64,000 nt of DNA from contig JAFAKE010000068.1 in NCBI GenBank assembly GCA_019235715.1, positions 62,001-126,000 on the forward strand, in the 5' to 3' direction. Under the pieces are notes generated by a model, which saw only the letters and a list, made by a program, of their open reading frames with translations, was not told the DNA's origin and ran no database searches. The stretch comes from Vulcanimicrobiota bacterium. Its GTDB lineage: Bacteria > Vulcanimicrobiota > Vulcanimicrobiia > Eremiobacterales > Eremiobacteraceae. Below are positions 31,947 to 40,559 of this stretch, piece by piece (position 1 is the stretch's first letter; each line of letters opens with the position of its first letter). Made by a program: the position numbers and the translations under genes.

Positions 31947-32896
31947 CCTCCCTTATGCGCGGCGAGCACCCAACGCGCGCCGGACTCGAGCATTTCCTCA
32001 GCGATATCTTCGACGGCGGCGGTCGCATCGGCTTCATCGTGCGTGATGCCTTCTGCGTCGCGGCGCATCGCGTGCTTGCCATCCACTGAGCCGACGAATG
32101 CGTGGAAAAGCCAGCGGTCCCCGAATACGCTCGCATTGGCGCCGACGGGCACGACGCAGCCGCCGCCCAGACGCGTCAAGAATGCGCGCTCGATGGCGAC
32201 ACCCATCGCGCTCTGCGGCTCGTTCAGCGGAGCGACCAGCTGCTGCATTCGTAAGTCCGCTTCGCGATATTGCACGAATAGCGCGCCCTGGCCGACCGCA
32301 GGCACCATCTCTTCCATCGGGATCGGGCTCGCTTCGCCGACCTCGGGTGGAAGGCCGAGCCGCTGCACACCCGCCAGCGCGACGACAAGCGCGTCGAATT
32401 GACCGTCGAGCATCTTCTTGATGCGCGTGTCGATGTTGCCGCGGCATTCTTTGACATGCACCAGCGGCTTGATCGCGTGGATCTGGGCGGCGCGGCGCAG
32501 AGAGCTCGTGCCCACGACCGCGTTGTTGGGCAGTTTGAAGATAGACCTGTGCGCGTTGGCGCGCGACAGCAGCACATCGCGCGCGTCGGCGCGCATGGGC
32601 ACGACGCCGGCGCGCACACCCGCCGGCAGCTCCATCGGCATGTCCTTCATCGAATGCACGGCGACGTCGGCGCGGTTACCGAGCAGCGCTGATTCGAGCT
32701 CTTTGACGAACACGCCGTCGCCGCCGATCGACGTGAGCGAACGGTCCTCCTCTTGATCGCCGCGCGTGCTGACCTTGACGATTTCGAAATTTATCTCACC
32801 GTGAAGCGTGGTGAGCATGTCCATGACGATCTGAGCCTGTGCCAGCGCGAGCGCGCTTGGACGTGTCGCGACGCGAACCGTGGTGACAGTCTGCAT
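31943..32896 (-). CDS. hemC: porphobilinogen deaminase (hydroxymethylbilane synthase)
   Basis: Polymerises four porphobilinogens into hydroxymethylbilane. The 317-residue protein starts at MQTVTTVRVATRPSALALAQA, with the catalytic stretch VHSMKDMPMELPAG, substrate Arg loops NAVVGTSSLRRAAQI and KECRGNIDTRIKKM, and the dipyrromethane-cofactor Cys in RLGGGCVVPVGANA. The ORF track extends to 32986, overlapping the divergent glycosyltransferase; the ATG at 32896 fits the family. It is the first gene of the leftward heme operon hemC-hemB-mobA-hemL-rex. Confidence 0.97.
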   Translation of the reverse strand: MQTVTTVRVATRPSALALAQAQIVMDMLTTLHGEINFEIVKVSTRGDQEEDRSLTSIGGDGVFVKELESALLGNRADVAVHSMKDMPMELPAGVRAGVVPMRADARDVLLSRANAHRSIFKLPNNAVVGTSSLRRAAQIHAIKPLVHVKECRGNIDTRIKKMLDGQFDALVVALAGVQRLGLPPEVGEASPIPMEEMVPAVGQGALFVQYREADLRMQQLVAPLNEPQSAMGVAIERAFLTRLGGGCVVPVGANASVFGDRWLFHAFVGSVDGKHAMRRDAEGITHDEADATAAVEDIAEEMLESGARWVLAAHKGG

Positions 32897-32970
32897 GGGC
32901 TTGCCCGCCTTCAAGGCGCTAAAAAGGGCCTCCTTTGGACGCATGCTGCGAGCGCGAACAGGAGAACGCA

Positions 32971-34623
32971 ATGGCGCGTGCCGCAAGTTTCTTGCATCCG
33001 ATGGTGACGTCGCAACCGCGCGCGCCGTGGTCGATCGCAGCCGTTCGAGCCGGCTCGCTGGCGCTTGTCGCCGCGCTGTTCTTTCTCGGGCTCGGCAATG
33101 GCAGCTTGTGGGATAACAGCGAACCGACCTATGGCGAAGTCGTCAAAGAGATGTTCGTGCTGCACGACTGGCTGTCGCTGCACTACAACTACGCGCCGTG
33201 GTACATCCATCCGCCGCTGTGGATGTGGACCACGGGCTTGGCGTGCATCGCGTTCGGGCTCAACGAATTCGCGCTGCGCTTTCCGAGCGCGCTGTTCGGC
33301 GTTGCCGGCGCCGTCGCGACGTACCTCGCCGGCCGCCGGCTGTACGGTGAAGTCGCGGGCGTCGTCAGCGGGCTTGCGTTAGCGACTAGCCTCGAGTACA
33401 TCGTGCTCGCGCGCCTTGCGATCCTCGACACGATGCTGATCTTCTTCATGACGCTGGCGACCCTGTGGGGTTACTTCGCGCTGCGCGACGGCGACAGGCG
33501 GGCGTTTTGGATCGCGACGGTCGCGGCAGCGCTTGGCGTGATGACCAAAGGACCGGTCGCAATCGTCATCCCCTTGCTCGTGCTTGCGGCGTGGCTGTTC
33601 TTCGTTCCGCGCGCGCGCAGAGCCGCGCTGCGCGCTTCGATACGCTCGCTTCCCTGGGTCGCCGGCGTCGCTCTCTTTGCGCTGCTTGCCGGTTGGTGGT
33701 TCGCGCTGCAAACGATCCTTCACGGCAGCGCATTCTTGGTGGAGTATGTCGGGCGCTCGACGTTCAGCCGTTATCTGACGCCGTTCGAGAATCAGCCCGG
33801 TCCCGTCTATTACTACGTCCCGATCCTGCTGCTCGGGCTCTTTCCGTACGTCGCCTTCTTGCCGAAAGCGATCAAAGAGGCGTGGCGCGCGCGCACGAGC
33901 GACGACATCTTCTTACTGTGCGCCGCGGCCGTGCCGTTCGTGTTCTTTTCGGTCGCGCAGACGAAGCTGCCCAATTACCTCGGCATCCTGCTGCCTGCGC
34001 TGTCGATTCTCGTCGGCGATCTTGTCGGACATGCGATCGAACGCAACGATCTGCGCAGTTTGCGCGGCGCGCTGATCGTGCTGCCGCTCGCACTCGTGCT
34101 TCTGACGATCGCGATCGTGCTCTACGTGCAGGCGCAGCGTTTGGGCGACGTGGCGCAACTCGCCGCGCCGCTGTCGCTGTTAGGATGGGTCGTCGTGCCG
34201 ACAACAGTCGTGACCGTTGCGCTGACGCTGCTGCTGCGGCGCGCGTGGATCGCGCCGCTCGGACTGACCGTCATGATGGCCGGCGTCGTGGGCGCGCTCG
34301 TGCTTGCCGTCTTACCCGGCCTCGAAGCGCGCAAGCCGATGAAGGCGATGGCTCATCATATCCAGTCGTTGTGGCGCCCGGGTGATAAGATCGCCATCAC
34401 CGGGGTGCACGGGGGCTTCTCGCTGTTGTTCTACACCGACGCCGGACCGATCTATTTCCTGCGCACCGAGACCGAGAAGGCCAACGCCGACGCGCTGCTG
34501 CGCGGGCCGGCCCGCGTGTATGCCCTTATCGTCCCGTACGAATACGCGGACCTGCAGGAGCGGCACATCCGCGTCCGCATCCTCGAGCGCGAATCGAACA
34601 TGTGGCTGGTCACGAACCGCTGA
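32971..34623 (+). CDS. glycosyltransferase family 39 (ArnT/PMT-like) membrane protein
   Basis: A 550-residue integral membrane glycosyltransferase of the ArnT/protein O-mannosyltransferase superfamily. The first periplasmic loop carries the conserved acidic residues in LWDNSEPTYGEVVKEMFV, followed by NYAPWYIHPPLWMWTTGLA, typical of this family, and LAILDTMLIFFMTLATLWGYFALRDG and ALGVMTKGPVAIVIPLL. About twelve helices and a C-terminal soluble periplasmic domain (KPMKAMAHHIQSLWRPGDKI...) are seen. It uses a polyprenyl-phosphate sugar donor to glycosylate lipid A, lipid or protein outside the cytoplasmic membrane. The ATG at 32971 follows AGGAGA; the upstream start overlaps the hemC leader and is less likely. 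Confidence 0.9.
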   Translation: MARAASFLHPMVTSQPRAPWSIAAVRAGSLALVAALFFLGLGNGSLWDNSEPTYGEVVKEMFVLHDWLSLHYNYAPWYIHPPLWMWTTGLACIAFGLNEFALRFPSALFGVAGAVATYLAGRRLYGEVAGVVSGLALATSLEYIVLARLAILDTMLIFFMTLATLWGYFALRDGDRRAFWIATVAAALGVMTKGPVAIVIPLLVLAAWLFFVPRARRAALRASIRSLPWVAGVALFALLAGWWFALQTILHGSAFLVEYVGRSTFSRYLTPFENQPGPVYYYVPILLLGLFPYVAFLPKAIKEAWRARTSDDIFLLCAAAVPFVFFSVAQTKLPNYLGILLPALSILVGDLVGHAIERNDLRSLRGALIVLPLALVLLTIAIVLYVQAQRLGDVAQLAAPLSLLGWVVVPTTVVTVALTLLLRRAWIAPLGLTVMMAGVVGALVLAVLPGLEARKPMKAMAHHIQSLWRPGDKIAITGVHGGFSLLFYTDAGPIYFLRTETEKANADALLRGPARVYALIVPYEYADLQERHIRVRILERESNMWLVTNR

Positions 34624-34659
34624 GTCCTGCCGATGTAATGACAAAGGGAGGGCTTTGCT

Positions 34660-35631
34660 TTGCTTAGGAAATTGCCGTATCTGGTCGTGGGCGTCGCACT
34701 GCTGGCGTCAGCGTGCAGCAGCTCGTCGACATCGACCAGTCCGACTCCCGGGCCGCAGACGCTGTACGTCGGCAACTGCGGCTCGACGATCAGCATCACC
34801 GAATATCCGGCGAGCGCGACCGGTAATGTCGCCCCGACGGTCACGATCGCCGGCGCCGCCACGCTGCTTCAGTGCCCCGAGGGACTCGCATTCGACTCTG
34901 CAGGAACGCTTTACGTCGCCGATTACAGCAGCAACAGCGTGATCGAGTTCGCGCCTGGCGCCAGCGGCAATGCGACGCCCGTTCGGCAGATCACCGGGCT
35001 CAGCGGACCGGTTGACGTGGCGTTCGACTCGAGCGGCAACCTGTACGTCGGCCAGTACACGGGCAACAGAGTCGACGTCTTCGCGCCGCTCGCGAACGGC
35101 GCTGCGACGCCGATCCGCTCGATCAATACCGGCGCGGCCGGTCTGCTTCACGCAGACTACGTGCACTTTGACACTTCGGGCAACCTCTGGGTTTCCGAAG
35201 AGGTCAATCCAGCCGGTAATCACGTCGTCGCCTACGCGCCGGGTGCGTCGGGAAATGCGACGCCGGTGTTCAGCATCACCGGTGCGAACACGCAGCTCAG
35301 CGGCGCGCTCGGCATGACGCTCGACAGCGCGAACAACATCTACGTCTCCAACTACGGCTCAAGCGCGGTCACAGTCTATGCCGCCGGCAGCAACGGCAAT
35401 GTCGCGCCGATCCGTACGGTAAGCGGTGCGCTTACGCAGATCCACATCCCGTATGGAATCGCGTTCGATAACGCCGGTAACTACTACGTCGCAAACTGCA
35501 GCGGTGCCGGCCCGCCGCCGGACAACGTCGCAGTGTTCCCGTCGACGGCTAACGGCAATGTCGCACCGGCGCGCGACATCGCCGGCGCCGCTACGGGACT
35601 CTCTTGCCCGTGGGGTATCACCTTACACTAG
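34660..35631 (+). CDS. NHL-repeat beta-propeller lipoprotein
   Basis: A 323-residue lipoprotein starting with TTG after AAAGGGAGGG. The lipobox is LLASAC at about residue 19, followed by a Ser/Thr-rich linker. The body is made of six or so repeats with the pattern GLAFDSAGTLYVADYSSNSVIEFAPGASGNATPVRQITG, which fits NHL/Vgb-type beta-propeller blades. It should be anchored to a membrane and face the periplasm or outside; such propellers usually bind ligands or proteins. An intrinsic terminator follows. It is not in an operon with the glycosyltransferase in any obvious functional sense, despite a 36-base gap. Confidence 0.88.
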   Translation: MLRKLPYLVVGVALLASACSSSSTSTSPTPGPQTLYVGNCGSTISITEYPASATGNVAPTVTIAGAATLLQCPEGLAFDSAGTLYVADYSSNSVIEFAPGASGNATPVRQITGLSGPVDVAFDSSGNLYVGQYTGNRVDVFAPLANGAATPIRSINTGAAGLLHADYVHFDTSGNLWVSEEVNPAGNHVVAYAPGASGNATPVFSITGANTQLSGALGMTLDSANNIYVSNYGSSAVTVYAAGSNGNVAPIRTVSGALTQIHIPYGIAFDNAGNYYVANCSGAGPPPDNVAVFPSTANGNVAPARDIAGAATGLSCPWGITLH

Positions 35632-35650
35632 AACCTCGCGCCAACGAAAG

Positions 35651-35686
35651 GGAAGCGCGTGCAGGAATTGCGCGCGCTCCTTTTTT
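35651..35686 (+). terminator. intrinsic terminator after the NHL lipoprotein gene
   Basis: GGA-(A)-GCGCG pairs with CGCGC-TCC (8 bp with one bulged A), followed by TTTTTT. Confidence 0.7.
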
Positions 35687-35699
35687 GCGACCTTGCCGG

Positions 35700-36011
35700 C
35701 TACGTCTTGCGTTTTCTCGGAGAGCGTGCGGCCGGTGCGATGCGCTTAGGCGGCTCGGGCAGCGCGAGCGTCTCACTTACCGTCAGCTCTGCAACGCGCA
35801 AGCGGCGCACGACGAGCTCGTCGATCTCGATTCTGCCGATGTTCGCGTGCTCGATCTCGCTCTCACGTACCTGAAGCCGGCGCACCGCGGCGGCACCGAC
35901 CGCCAGCGTGCCGATCGCCAGTGCGCCGACCGCAAGCGCGCCGACCGCGGTGGCGCCCAGCGCGAGTGCGCCGGCGGCACGCGCGATCGCCGCAAACGCC
36001 TTGGAGTTCAC
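35700..36011 (-). CDS. small pentapeptide-patterned membrane or barrel-like protein
   Basis: A 103-residue protein of unknown function. The N-terminal third is a hydrophobic run of 5-residue units (GALAL-GATAV-GALAV-GALAI-GTLAV-GAAAV) encoded by imperfect 15-base DNA repeats. The rest (LQVRESEIEHANIGRIEIDELVVRRLRVAELTVSETLALPEP) continues with alternating charged and hydrophobic strand-like units and ends in a basic tail. The periodicity suggests either a glycine-rich membrane helix pair or a small beta-solenoid. It starts 7 bases after the resC stop, so it is the last gene of the cytochrome c maturation run. I do not recognise a named family. Confidence 0.65.
   Translation of the reverse strand: MNSKAFAAIARAAGALALGATAVGALAVGALAIGTLAVGAAAVRRLQVRESEIEHANIGRIEIDELVVRRLRVAELTVSETLALPEPPKRIAPAARSPRKRKT
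35895..35969. repeat. five imperfect 15-bp tandem repeats inside a coding gene
   Basis: Units such as GCCGATCGCCAGTGC and GCCGACCGCAAGCGC repeat five times with substitutions. Each unit encodes one GALAV-like pentapeptide of the 103-residue protein. Confidence 0.7.
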
Positions 36012-36018
36012 GCGTCCC

Positions 36019-36969
36019 TCACTTGTAGGAGTGCAGGCCGCTGATCACGATATTGACCGCGAAATAGCTGAACAGCACGGTCGCAAAGCCGATGATCGAC
36101 ACCCAGGCGGTGACCGGACCGCGCATCGACGGCTTGGTATGCAGATGGACGTAGGCGGCATAGACGATCCAATTAACGAGCGCCGCTGTCTCTTTCGGAT
36201 CCCACTGCCAGTAGCTGCCCCACGATACGTGCGCCCACAGCGCGCCCAAGATGATGCCTGCGGTGAGCAGAATCTCGCCGATCGAGTTGACGCGATAGGC
36301 GGCGACGTCGAGTTTCGCCGATGCCGGCAGCGCATCGACCCACGATAACCATCCGGGTCGGGCGATACCGAGATCGGCCGTTTTCGTCGAGACGGCCGCG
36401 CCTACCGACTGGCCTGCCGCGCGCGCGACGCGGTCCTCATCGGCCTTCTTGAACAGGTACATGATGCTGAGCACGCAGCCGATGAGAAACGCCGCGTACG
36501 ATGCGAGGACGACCGGCACGTGGATGTAGATCCAGCTGCTTTGCAGCGACGGCACGAGCGGCTCGAGCCCCTTGTTCCACCCCTTCGCATAGGCCAGCAG
36601 CGCGTCGGAGAACGCGAAGGCGAGCGGCGCCGCGAACCAGATCCGATAGCGCGCGCCGAAGATCAAGAAAAGCACCGCAGCGAAGAGCGAGACGACGGAA
36701 AGCGACCCATAGAGATCGTTCCACGGCACGTGGCCGCTGTAGTGCCAGCGCAAGCCGAGGCTAATGGTTTGCGCGACGATGCCGAGCGACGCGAACACGA
36801 TGCCGGCTCCGATCGCCGTCCAGCTGCGGAAGAACCAATAGCCGGCGAACACGATCGCCGCGATCAGATACAGAACGACCGCCGCCTCGTACCACGACAT
36901 GTAGGCGGCGACGTGCGCATCCATCAGCGCCGCGGCGTTGGTGTTGTATTGCGTGTAGGAGTTAGGCAT
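36019..36969 (-). CDS. resC: cytochrome c biogenesis protein CcsA/ResC
   Basis: Heme-handling subunit of system II cytochrome c maturation, 316 residues with about eight helices. The tryptophan-rich heme-binding motif is WGSYWQWDPKETAALVNWIVYA, and conserved His residues occur in LGLRWHYSGHVPW and AYVHLHTKPS. It pairs with ResB, whose gene overlaps it by 8 bases upstream, to move heme to the outside and attach it to CxxCH apocytochromes. The gene is sometimes named ccsA or ccsB in databases. Its position after tatC-resB groups it with other respiratory-chain assembly genes. Confidence 0.95.
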   Translation of the reverse strand: MPNSYTQYNTNAAALMDAHVAAYMSWYEAAVVLYLIAAIVFAGYWFFRSWTAIGAGIVFASLGIVAQTISLGLRWHYSGHVPWNDLYGSLSVVSLFAAVLFLIFGARYRIWFAAPLAFAFSDALLAYAKGWNKGLEPLVPSLQSSWIYIHVPVVLASYAAFLIGCVLSIMYLFKKADEDRVARAAGQSVGAAVSTKTADLGIARPGWLSWVDALPASAKLDVAAYRVNSIGEILLTAGIILGALWAHVSWGSYWQWDPKETAALVNWIVYAAYVHLHTKPSMRGPVTAWVSIIGFATVLFSYFAVNIVISGLHSYK

Positions 36970-38368
36970 ACGCGTTCACCGTTTCGCCGACGGCGCCGCT
37001 TTGCGGCGCGCGCAGGCGTTCGGCCAAGCCGTTCACCAGCGCGTTGAAATCATCCTCATACATGGCGTTGCCCTTCGTCGTCGTCGCGGCGACATCGACG
37101 ACAGGCGCGCCGCCGGCGTCGCGCACGCGCGCGTACAGCTTGATCGGCATGAAGAACAGCGCCATCACAAAGCCGGCCGTGAGGATGAGCGCACCGACGC
37201 CGACCCATGCCTCGCCTGGGTCGTAACGATACGTCAGACCCGACCATGCGACCGGCGGCAGCGCTCTGATCGTGTAGCCGTCACCCGCATAGTATGTCGC
37301 GCCGACCGGCAGCAATATCGGCCGTTGCGTCGTCGGGATCTGGTCGTGGAAGATCCACAGCGCGTAGGTATCGGCCTTCGGCAGCGGCACTCCCGGAGGC
37401 GCTTGCGACGGATCGGATGGACCGAGCATCGTGCCGTATTCGATCACGCGGCTGGTGCCTGGCAGCGGCACGACATCTTGCGGTCCAAGCCGGCCGGCGG
37501 CGTCCGACGGCGAAACGACCTTGCCGTCGCGCGCGATCTGCAAGTTACCGCCAAAACCGTACGAGGCCTGGTAAAGATAGACTGAATTCGCAGTCACGAA
37601 CGGGTGATTGACGAGAATGCTCGTCACCGAGTCGGTCCTTTGGCCGACGACGTGGACGTCGGATTGGAAGCGCGACGCCTGGTAGACGACACCTGCCTTC
37701 GTCTGCACCGGTTCGAAGCGTCCGACGAAGTGGGATAAGGTGACGAGCAGGCCTGCCTGCGGCACGCTGACCGTCTGGCCTTCATAGATCTGCATCTCGC
37801 CGCGATATCCCCACAGCCAACCGATGAACGCGCCGATGGCGATGACTGCGAAGCCCACGTGCGCGACCAGCACGCCGTAACGCGCCCATTTCTGCTTGTC
37901 GGCGAACAGCCAGCGCGCGCCGTCGATCGTCTGCGTCCGGACCGCAAAGCCGCGGCGCGCGACATAGTCCTCTACGGCGCTCGCGGTGGCGTCGAAATCA
38001 AGCGACGATTCGCGCGCCGCGTGCAACCCCAAGTTTTCGATGGGCAGCGCGCGGTCTTTGGGGAAACGTTTGGGAATCACGCGCCGGAACGTGCAGACTG
38101 ACATCGACAGCAGCAGCAGCAGCACGAGCGCGATGTAGGGCCACGAGTGGAAGACGTTGGTCAGGTGCAGGCGCAAGATCGCGTTGGCCATCGGCGCCGG
38201 GTACTCTTCATAGTAGCGCTGCGCCGGCATGTTCTGGTCGACGCTCGTGCCGACAAGCGTCAACGCCGCCCACACGGCGAAGACGAATACGGGGAACATG
38301 ACGTTCGACAGCAGATCGAGCGTCTGATCGTACAGACCGCGCTCGCGCGCGACCGCGCTCGCGCTCAT
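36962..38368 (-). CDS. resB: cytochrome c biogenesis protein ResB
   Basis: Membrane partner of ResC in system II cytochrome c maturation, 468 residues. The N-terminal helices are at LSNVMFPVFVFAVWAALTLVGTSVDQN and WPYIALVLLLLLSMSVCTFRR, a third is VLVAHVGFAVIAIGAFIGWLWGY, followed by a large periplasmic domain (EMQIYEGQTVSVPQAGL... ) and a last helix at VGVGALILTAGFVMALFFM. The ATG at 38366-38368 overlaps the tatC stop (ATGA). The ORF in the track starts within tatC and is too long. ResB-ResC transports heme and keeps it reduced for covalent attachment. Confidence 0.94.
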   Translation of the reverse strand: MSASAVARERGLYDQTLDLLSNVMFPVFVFAVWAALTLVGTSVDQNMPAQRYYEEYPAPMANAILRLHLTNVFHSWPYIALVLLLLLSMSVCTFRRVIPKRFPKDRALPIENLGLHAARESSLDFDATASAVEDYVARRGFAVRTQTIDGARWLFADKQKWARYGVLVAHVGFAVIAIGAFIGWLWGYRGEMQIYEGQTVSVPQAGLLVTLSHFVGRFEPVQTKAGVVYQASRFQSDVHVVGQRTDSVTSILVNHPFVTANSVYLYQASYGFGGNLQIARDGKVVSPSDAAGRLGPQDVVPLPGTSRVIEYGTMLGPSDPSQAPPGVPLPKADTYALWIFHDQIPTTQRPILLPVGATYYAGDGYTIRALPPVAWSGLTYRYDPGEAWVGVGALILTAGFVMALFFMPIKLYARVRDAGGAPVVDVAATTTKGNAMYEDDFNALVNGLAERLRAPQSGAVGETVNAYA

Positions 38369-39156
38369 GCCGGGTTCTCTTGCGATGCCAGACGCGGCTC
38401 CGTGAAGCGCACGACGATGATGCTCAGGAAGTACAGGCCTGCGAGCGGCGCCGCGAGGAGAAGCATGGTGAGCGGGTTTCCATCCGGTGCGCCGATACCT
38501 GCGAGGATGAGGATGACGATCATCGCATGCCGCCACTTATCCGTCAGCATGCGCGAGTTCACGATGCCGACGCTGGCGAGCAGCGCGAGCACGATCGGAA
38601 GTTGGAACATCACCGCGAAGATGCCCAGCAGGATGACGATGAAGCCGATCGTTGGATCGAGCTGGTAGGTTCCGACCAAACCCGAGCTCTGCGTGATGTT
38701 GAGCAACGCGCGCAGTACGAGCGGCAGCACGAGCAGGCCGCAGAACGCGATGCCCGCCAGCGACATCGCAAGCGACGGGATCGCGTACCACAGCACTTTT
38801 GCCCGCAGGCGCTGATCGAGCGCAGGCGCGACGAACGCGTAGATCTCGTACAGCACGATCGGAAATCCGACGACGACGCCGACCAGCAACGAGAGCTTGA
38901 TGTAGACGCGGATGATCTCGGCCGGCGAGAACACGTGCAGCTGGATGCCGGGTATGAAGTAGCGCTCGAGCAGGACGAGCAGCTTGGGCATCAGCGGGAA
39001 CGCGATGAGCGACAGCACGCCGACGGTGACGATCGAGACGATGAGGCGGGTGCGCAGCTCGGCGAGGTGTTCGGTGAACGTCATCTCGCCTTCGTCATCC
39101 GCACGGGCGCGAGGCGGCGTTGTGCTTTCCGACGTCGGGCTCACCTGCGTCGACAT
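38365..39156 (-). CDS. tatC: Sec-independent protein translocase TatC
   Basis: Core receptor of the twin-arginine translocase, 263 residues with six helices. EMTFTEHLAELRTRLIVSIVTVGV is the conserved cytosolic N-terminus that reads the RR signal, LLVGVVVGFPIVLYEIYAFVAPAL and FQLPIVLALLASVGIV are family hallmarks. About 20 polar residues precede it. It is coupled to resB by an ATGA overlap and preceded by AAGGA and an AT-rich TATAAT stretch. tatA lies 54 bases upstream. Substrates in this window could include the dienelactone hydrolase-like protein and cofactor-containing respiratory enzymes. Confidence 0.97.
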   Translation of the reverse strand: MSTQVSPTSESTTPPRARADDEGEMTFTEHLAELRTRLIVSIVTVGVLSLIAFPLMPKLLVLLERYFIPGIQLHVFSPAEIIRVYIKLSLLVGVVVGFPIVLYEIYAFVAPALDQRLRAKVLWYAIPSLAMSLAGIAFCGLLVLPLVLRALLNITQSSGLVGTYQLDPTIGFIVILLGIFAVMFQLPIVLALLASVGIVNSRMLTDKWRHAMIVILILAGIGAPDGNPLTMLLLAAPLAGLYFLSIIVVRFTEPRLASQENPA

Positions 39157-39210
39157 GTTCCTTCTATTATAATGTACGGACGCGCCGCGCGCGGCGCCTC
39201 ACCGCAGGTG

Positions 39211-39492
39211 CTAGTGCGGCGGCGGAGCGGTGGGCGCCGGTCCGGGCGTGTCAGGCGTCGTGCTCGAGGTCGCCGAGCTGCTGCCGCTCGCGGACGGAGG
39301 CGGTGCCTCGACCGAAGGGGGAGCGTCGGGCGGAGCTTGGGGCTGCTTTGTCACGGCGGCGTCAAATTCGCGCTTGGCTTGGCCCATGGAGCGCGCGAGC
39401 TTGGGCAGCCGCTCAGCGCCGAACAGGATGATCGCCGCGCCGATGATGACGGCGATGATAGGCGCATCGATCATTGCGTAGACGGGCGACAT
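39211..39492 (-). CDS. tatA: Sec-independent protein translocase TatA/TatB-type subunit
   Basis: A 93-residue Tat pore subunit. A short hydrophobic helix (APIIAVIIGAAIILFG) is followed by the FG hinge and amphipathic helix ERLPKLARSMGQAKREFDAAV, then a proline/serine-rich tail (PPDAPPSVEAPPPSASG...). The LFGAERLPKLARS pattern is closer to TatA than TatB. It lies just upstream of tatC on the same strand. A GC-rich inverted repeat (GGCGCCGCGCGCGGCGC) separates them and could reduce read-through. In organisms with only TatA and TatC, TatA serves both roles. Confidence 0.93.
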   Translation of the reverse strand: MSPVYAMIDAPIIAVIIGAAIILFGAERLPKLARSMGQAKREFDAAVTKQPQAPPDAPPSVEAPPPSASGSSSATSSTTPDTPGPAPTAPPPH

Positions 39493-39551
39493 GTATCAGA
39501 AAGCTCCTTTCCGGCTGGAGGTTCGGCAGGGAGGTAAACGCGTCCCCCGGG

Positions 39552-40559
39552 TCAGGATGAAAAAGCGCTCAGATCGCGCGCGAGCCCGGTGAGCTCATCG
39601 CGCGCCGGCGACGCGGGCAACGCCGCAAGCGCGTGCTGCGCCTCTTCTGCGTAGCCGCGCATCGTCTGCGCGGTGCGCTCGATCACCGCGCGCTCGCGCA
39701 GGCTTTCGACGACCTCGTCCAGCGCCGCTTGCGCGCGTTGGGCCGCGGCATCCTCAAACGTGAACAGGCGCTCGACGCGCGTGCGCACGCCCGGGCCTCC
39801 GGTCTCAATCGCGTAGATGAGCGGCAATGTCATCTTCTTCTCGCGCAGATCGCTGCCGGCCGGTTTGCCGAGCTGCGCTTGGGTCGCGACGGCGTCATAC
39901 AGATCATCGCGTATCTGGAACGCCAGTCCGAAGAGCCGCCCGAATTCGCGCAGGGCCCGTACCTGCGGGTCGGAGCGCAGCGCATTGCCGGACGGCCGGC
40001 CGGCGTGCAGCAACGCGTTGATCGCGCCGACTTCGGCGCACGAGCCGAAGAGCTCCGCAGTCTTCTTGCCGATGATCTCGAGATAGCGTTGCGGCGTCAT
40101 CGCCAGATCGCCGGCGGCGCGCAGCTGTTTGACCTCGCCGTTGCAGATCTCGGCGAGCATGGCCGCGAGGATAGTCGGCACGGGCGGCGCGTAGTTGAAT
40201 GTGATCTTCTTGAACACCCACGAGAACAGATAGTCACCCGCGAGCACGGAGAAGCGGTTGCCGTACGCGCGGTTCGTGGATTCGCGCCCTCGCCTGACGT
40301 CGGCATTGTCGAGCACGTCGTCGTGGATGAGCGTCGCGACGTGGATGAGCTCCATGTAAGAGGCGAGCACGGGATCGTCGGGGGACGCTGGTGCGACCGC
40401 GCGTCCGGCAAGCATCGTGATGCGCGGGCGCAGTTGTTTGCCGCCCGCGTCGAGCATCGCCCAGACGGCGCCGGCGATGTGCGCGTTCTCTTGCGAGAGC
40501 TCCTCGCGCACGAATTGCTCGACGACGTCGTGGATCGAAGAGCGCGACTGCTCGATCAT
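39552..40559 (-). CDS. trans-polyprenyl diphosphate synthase
   Basis: Makes the long isoprenoid tail for quinones, 335 residues. The first aspartate-rich motif is LIHDDVLDNADVRRG, the second QIRDDLYDAV, and GKKTAELFGSCAEVGA and DLREKKMTLPLIYAIE are family hallmarks. Residues just before the first motif (MELIHVATL) are small and medium sized, consistent with long-chain products. The second motif is DDxYD, normal for this family. It overlaps menG by 4 bases, so the prenyl donor and quinone methyltransferase are coupled. Likely a heptaprenyl- or octaprenyl-diphosphate synthase; exact chain length is not predictable. Confidence 0.94.
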   Translation of the reverse strand: MIEQSRSSIHDVVEQFVREELSQENAHIAGAVWAMLDAGGKQLRPRITMLAGRAVAPASPDDPVLASYMELIHVATLIHDDVLDNADVRRGRESTNRAYGNRFSVLAGDYLFSWVFKKITFNYAPPVPTILAAMLAEICNGEVKQLRAAGDLAMTPQRYLEIIGKKTAELFGSCAEVGAINALLHAGRPSGNALRSDPQVRALREFGRLFGLAFQIRDDLYDAVATQAQLGKPAGSDLREKKMTLPLIYAIETGGPGVRTRVERLFTFEDAAAQRAQAALDEVVESLRERAVIERTAQTMRGYAEEAQHALAALPASPARDELTGLARDLSAFSS

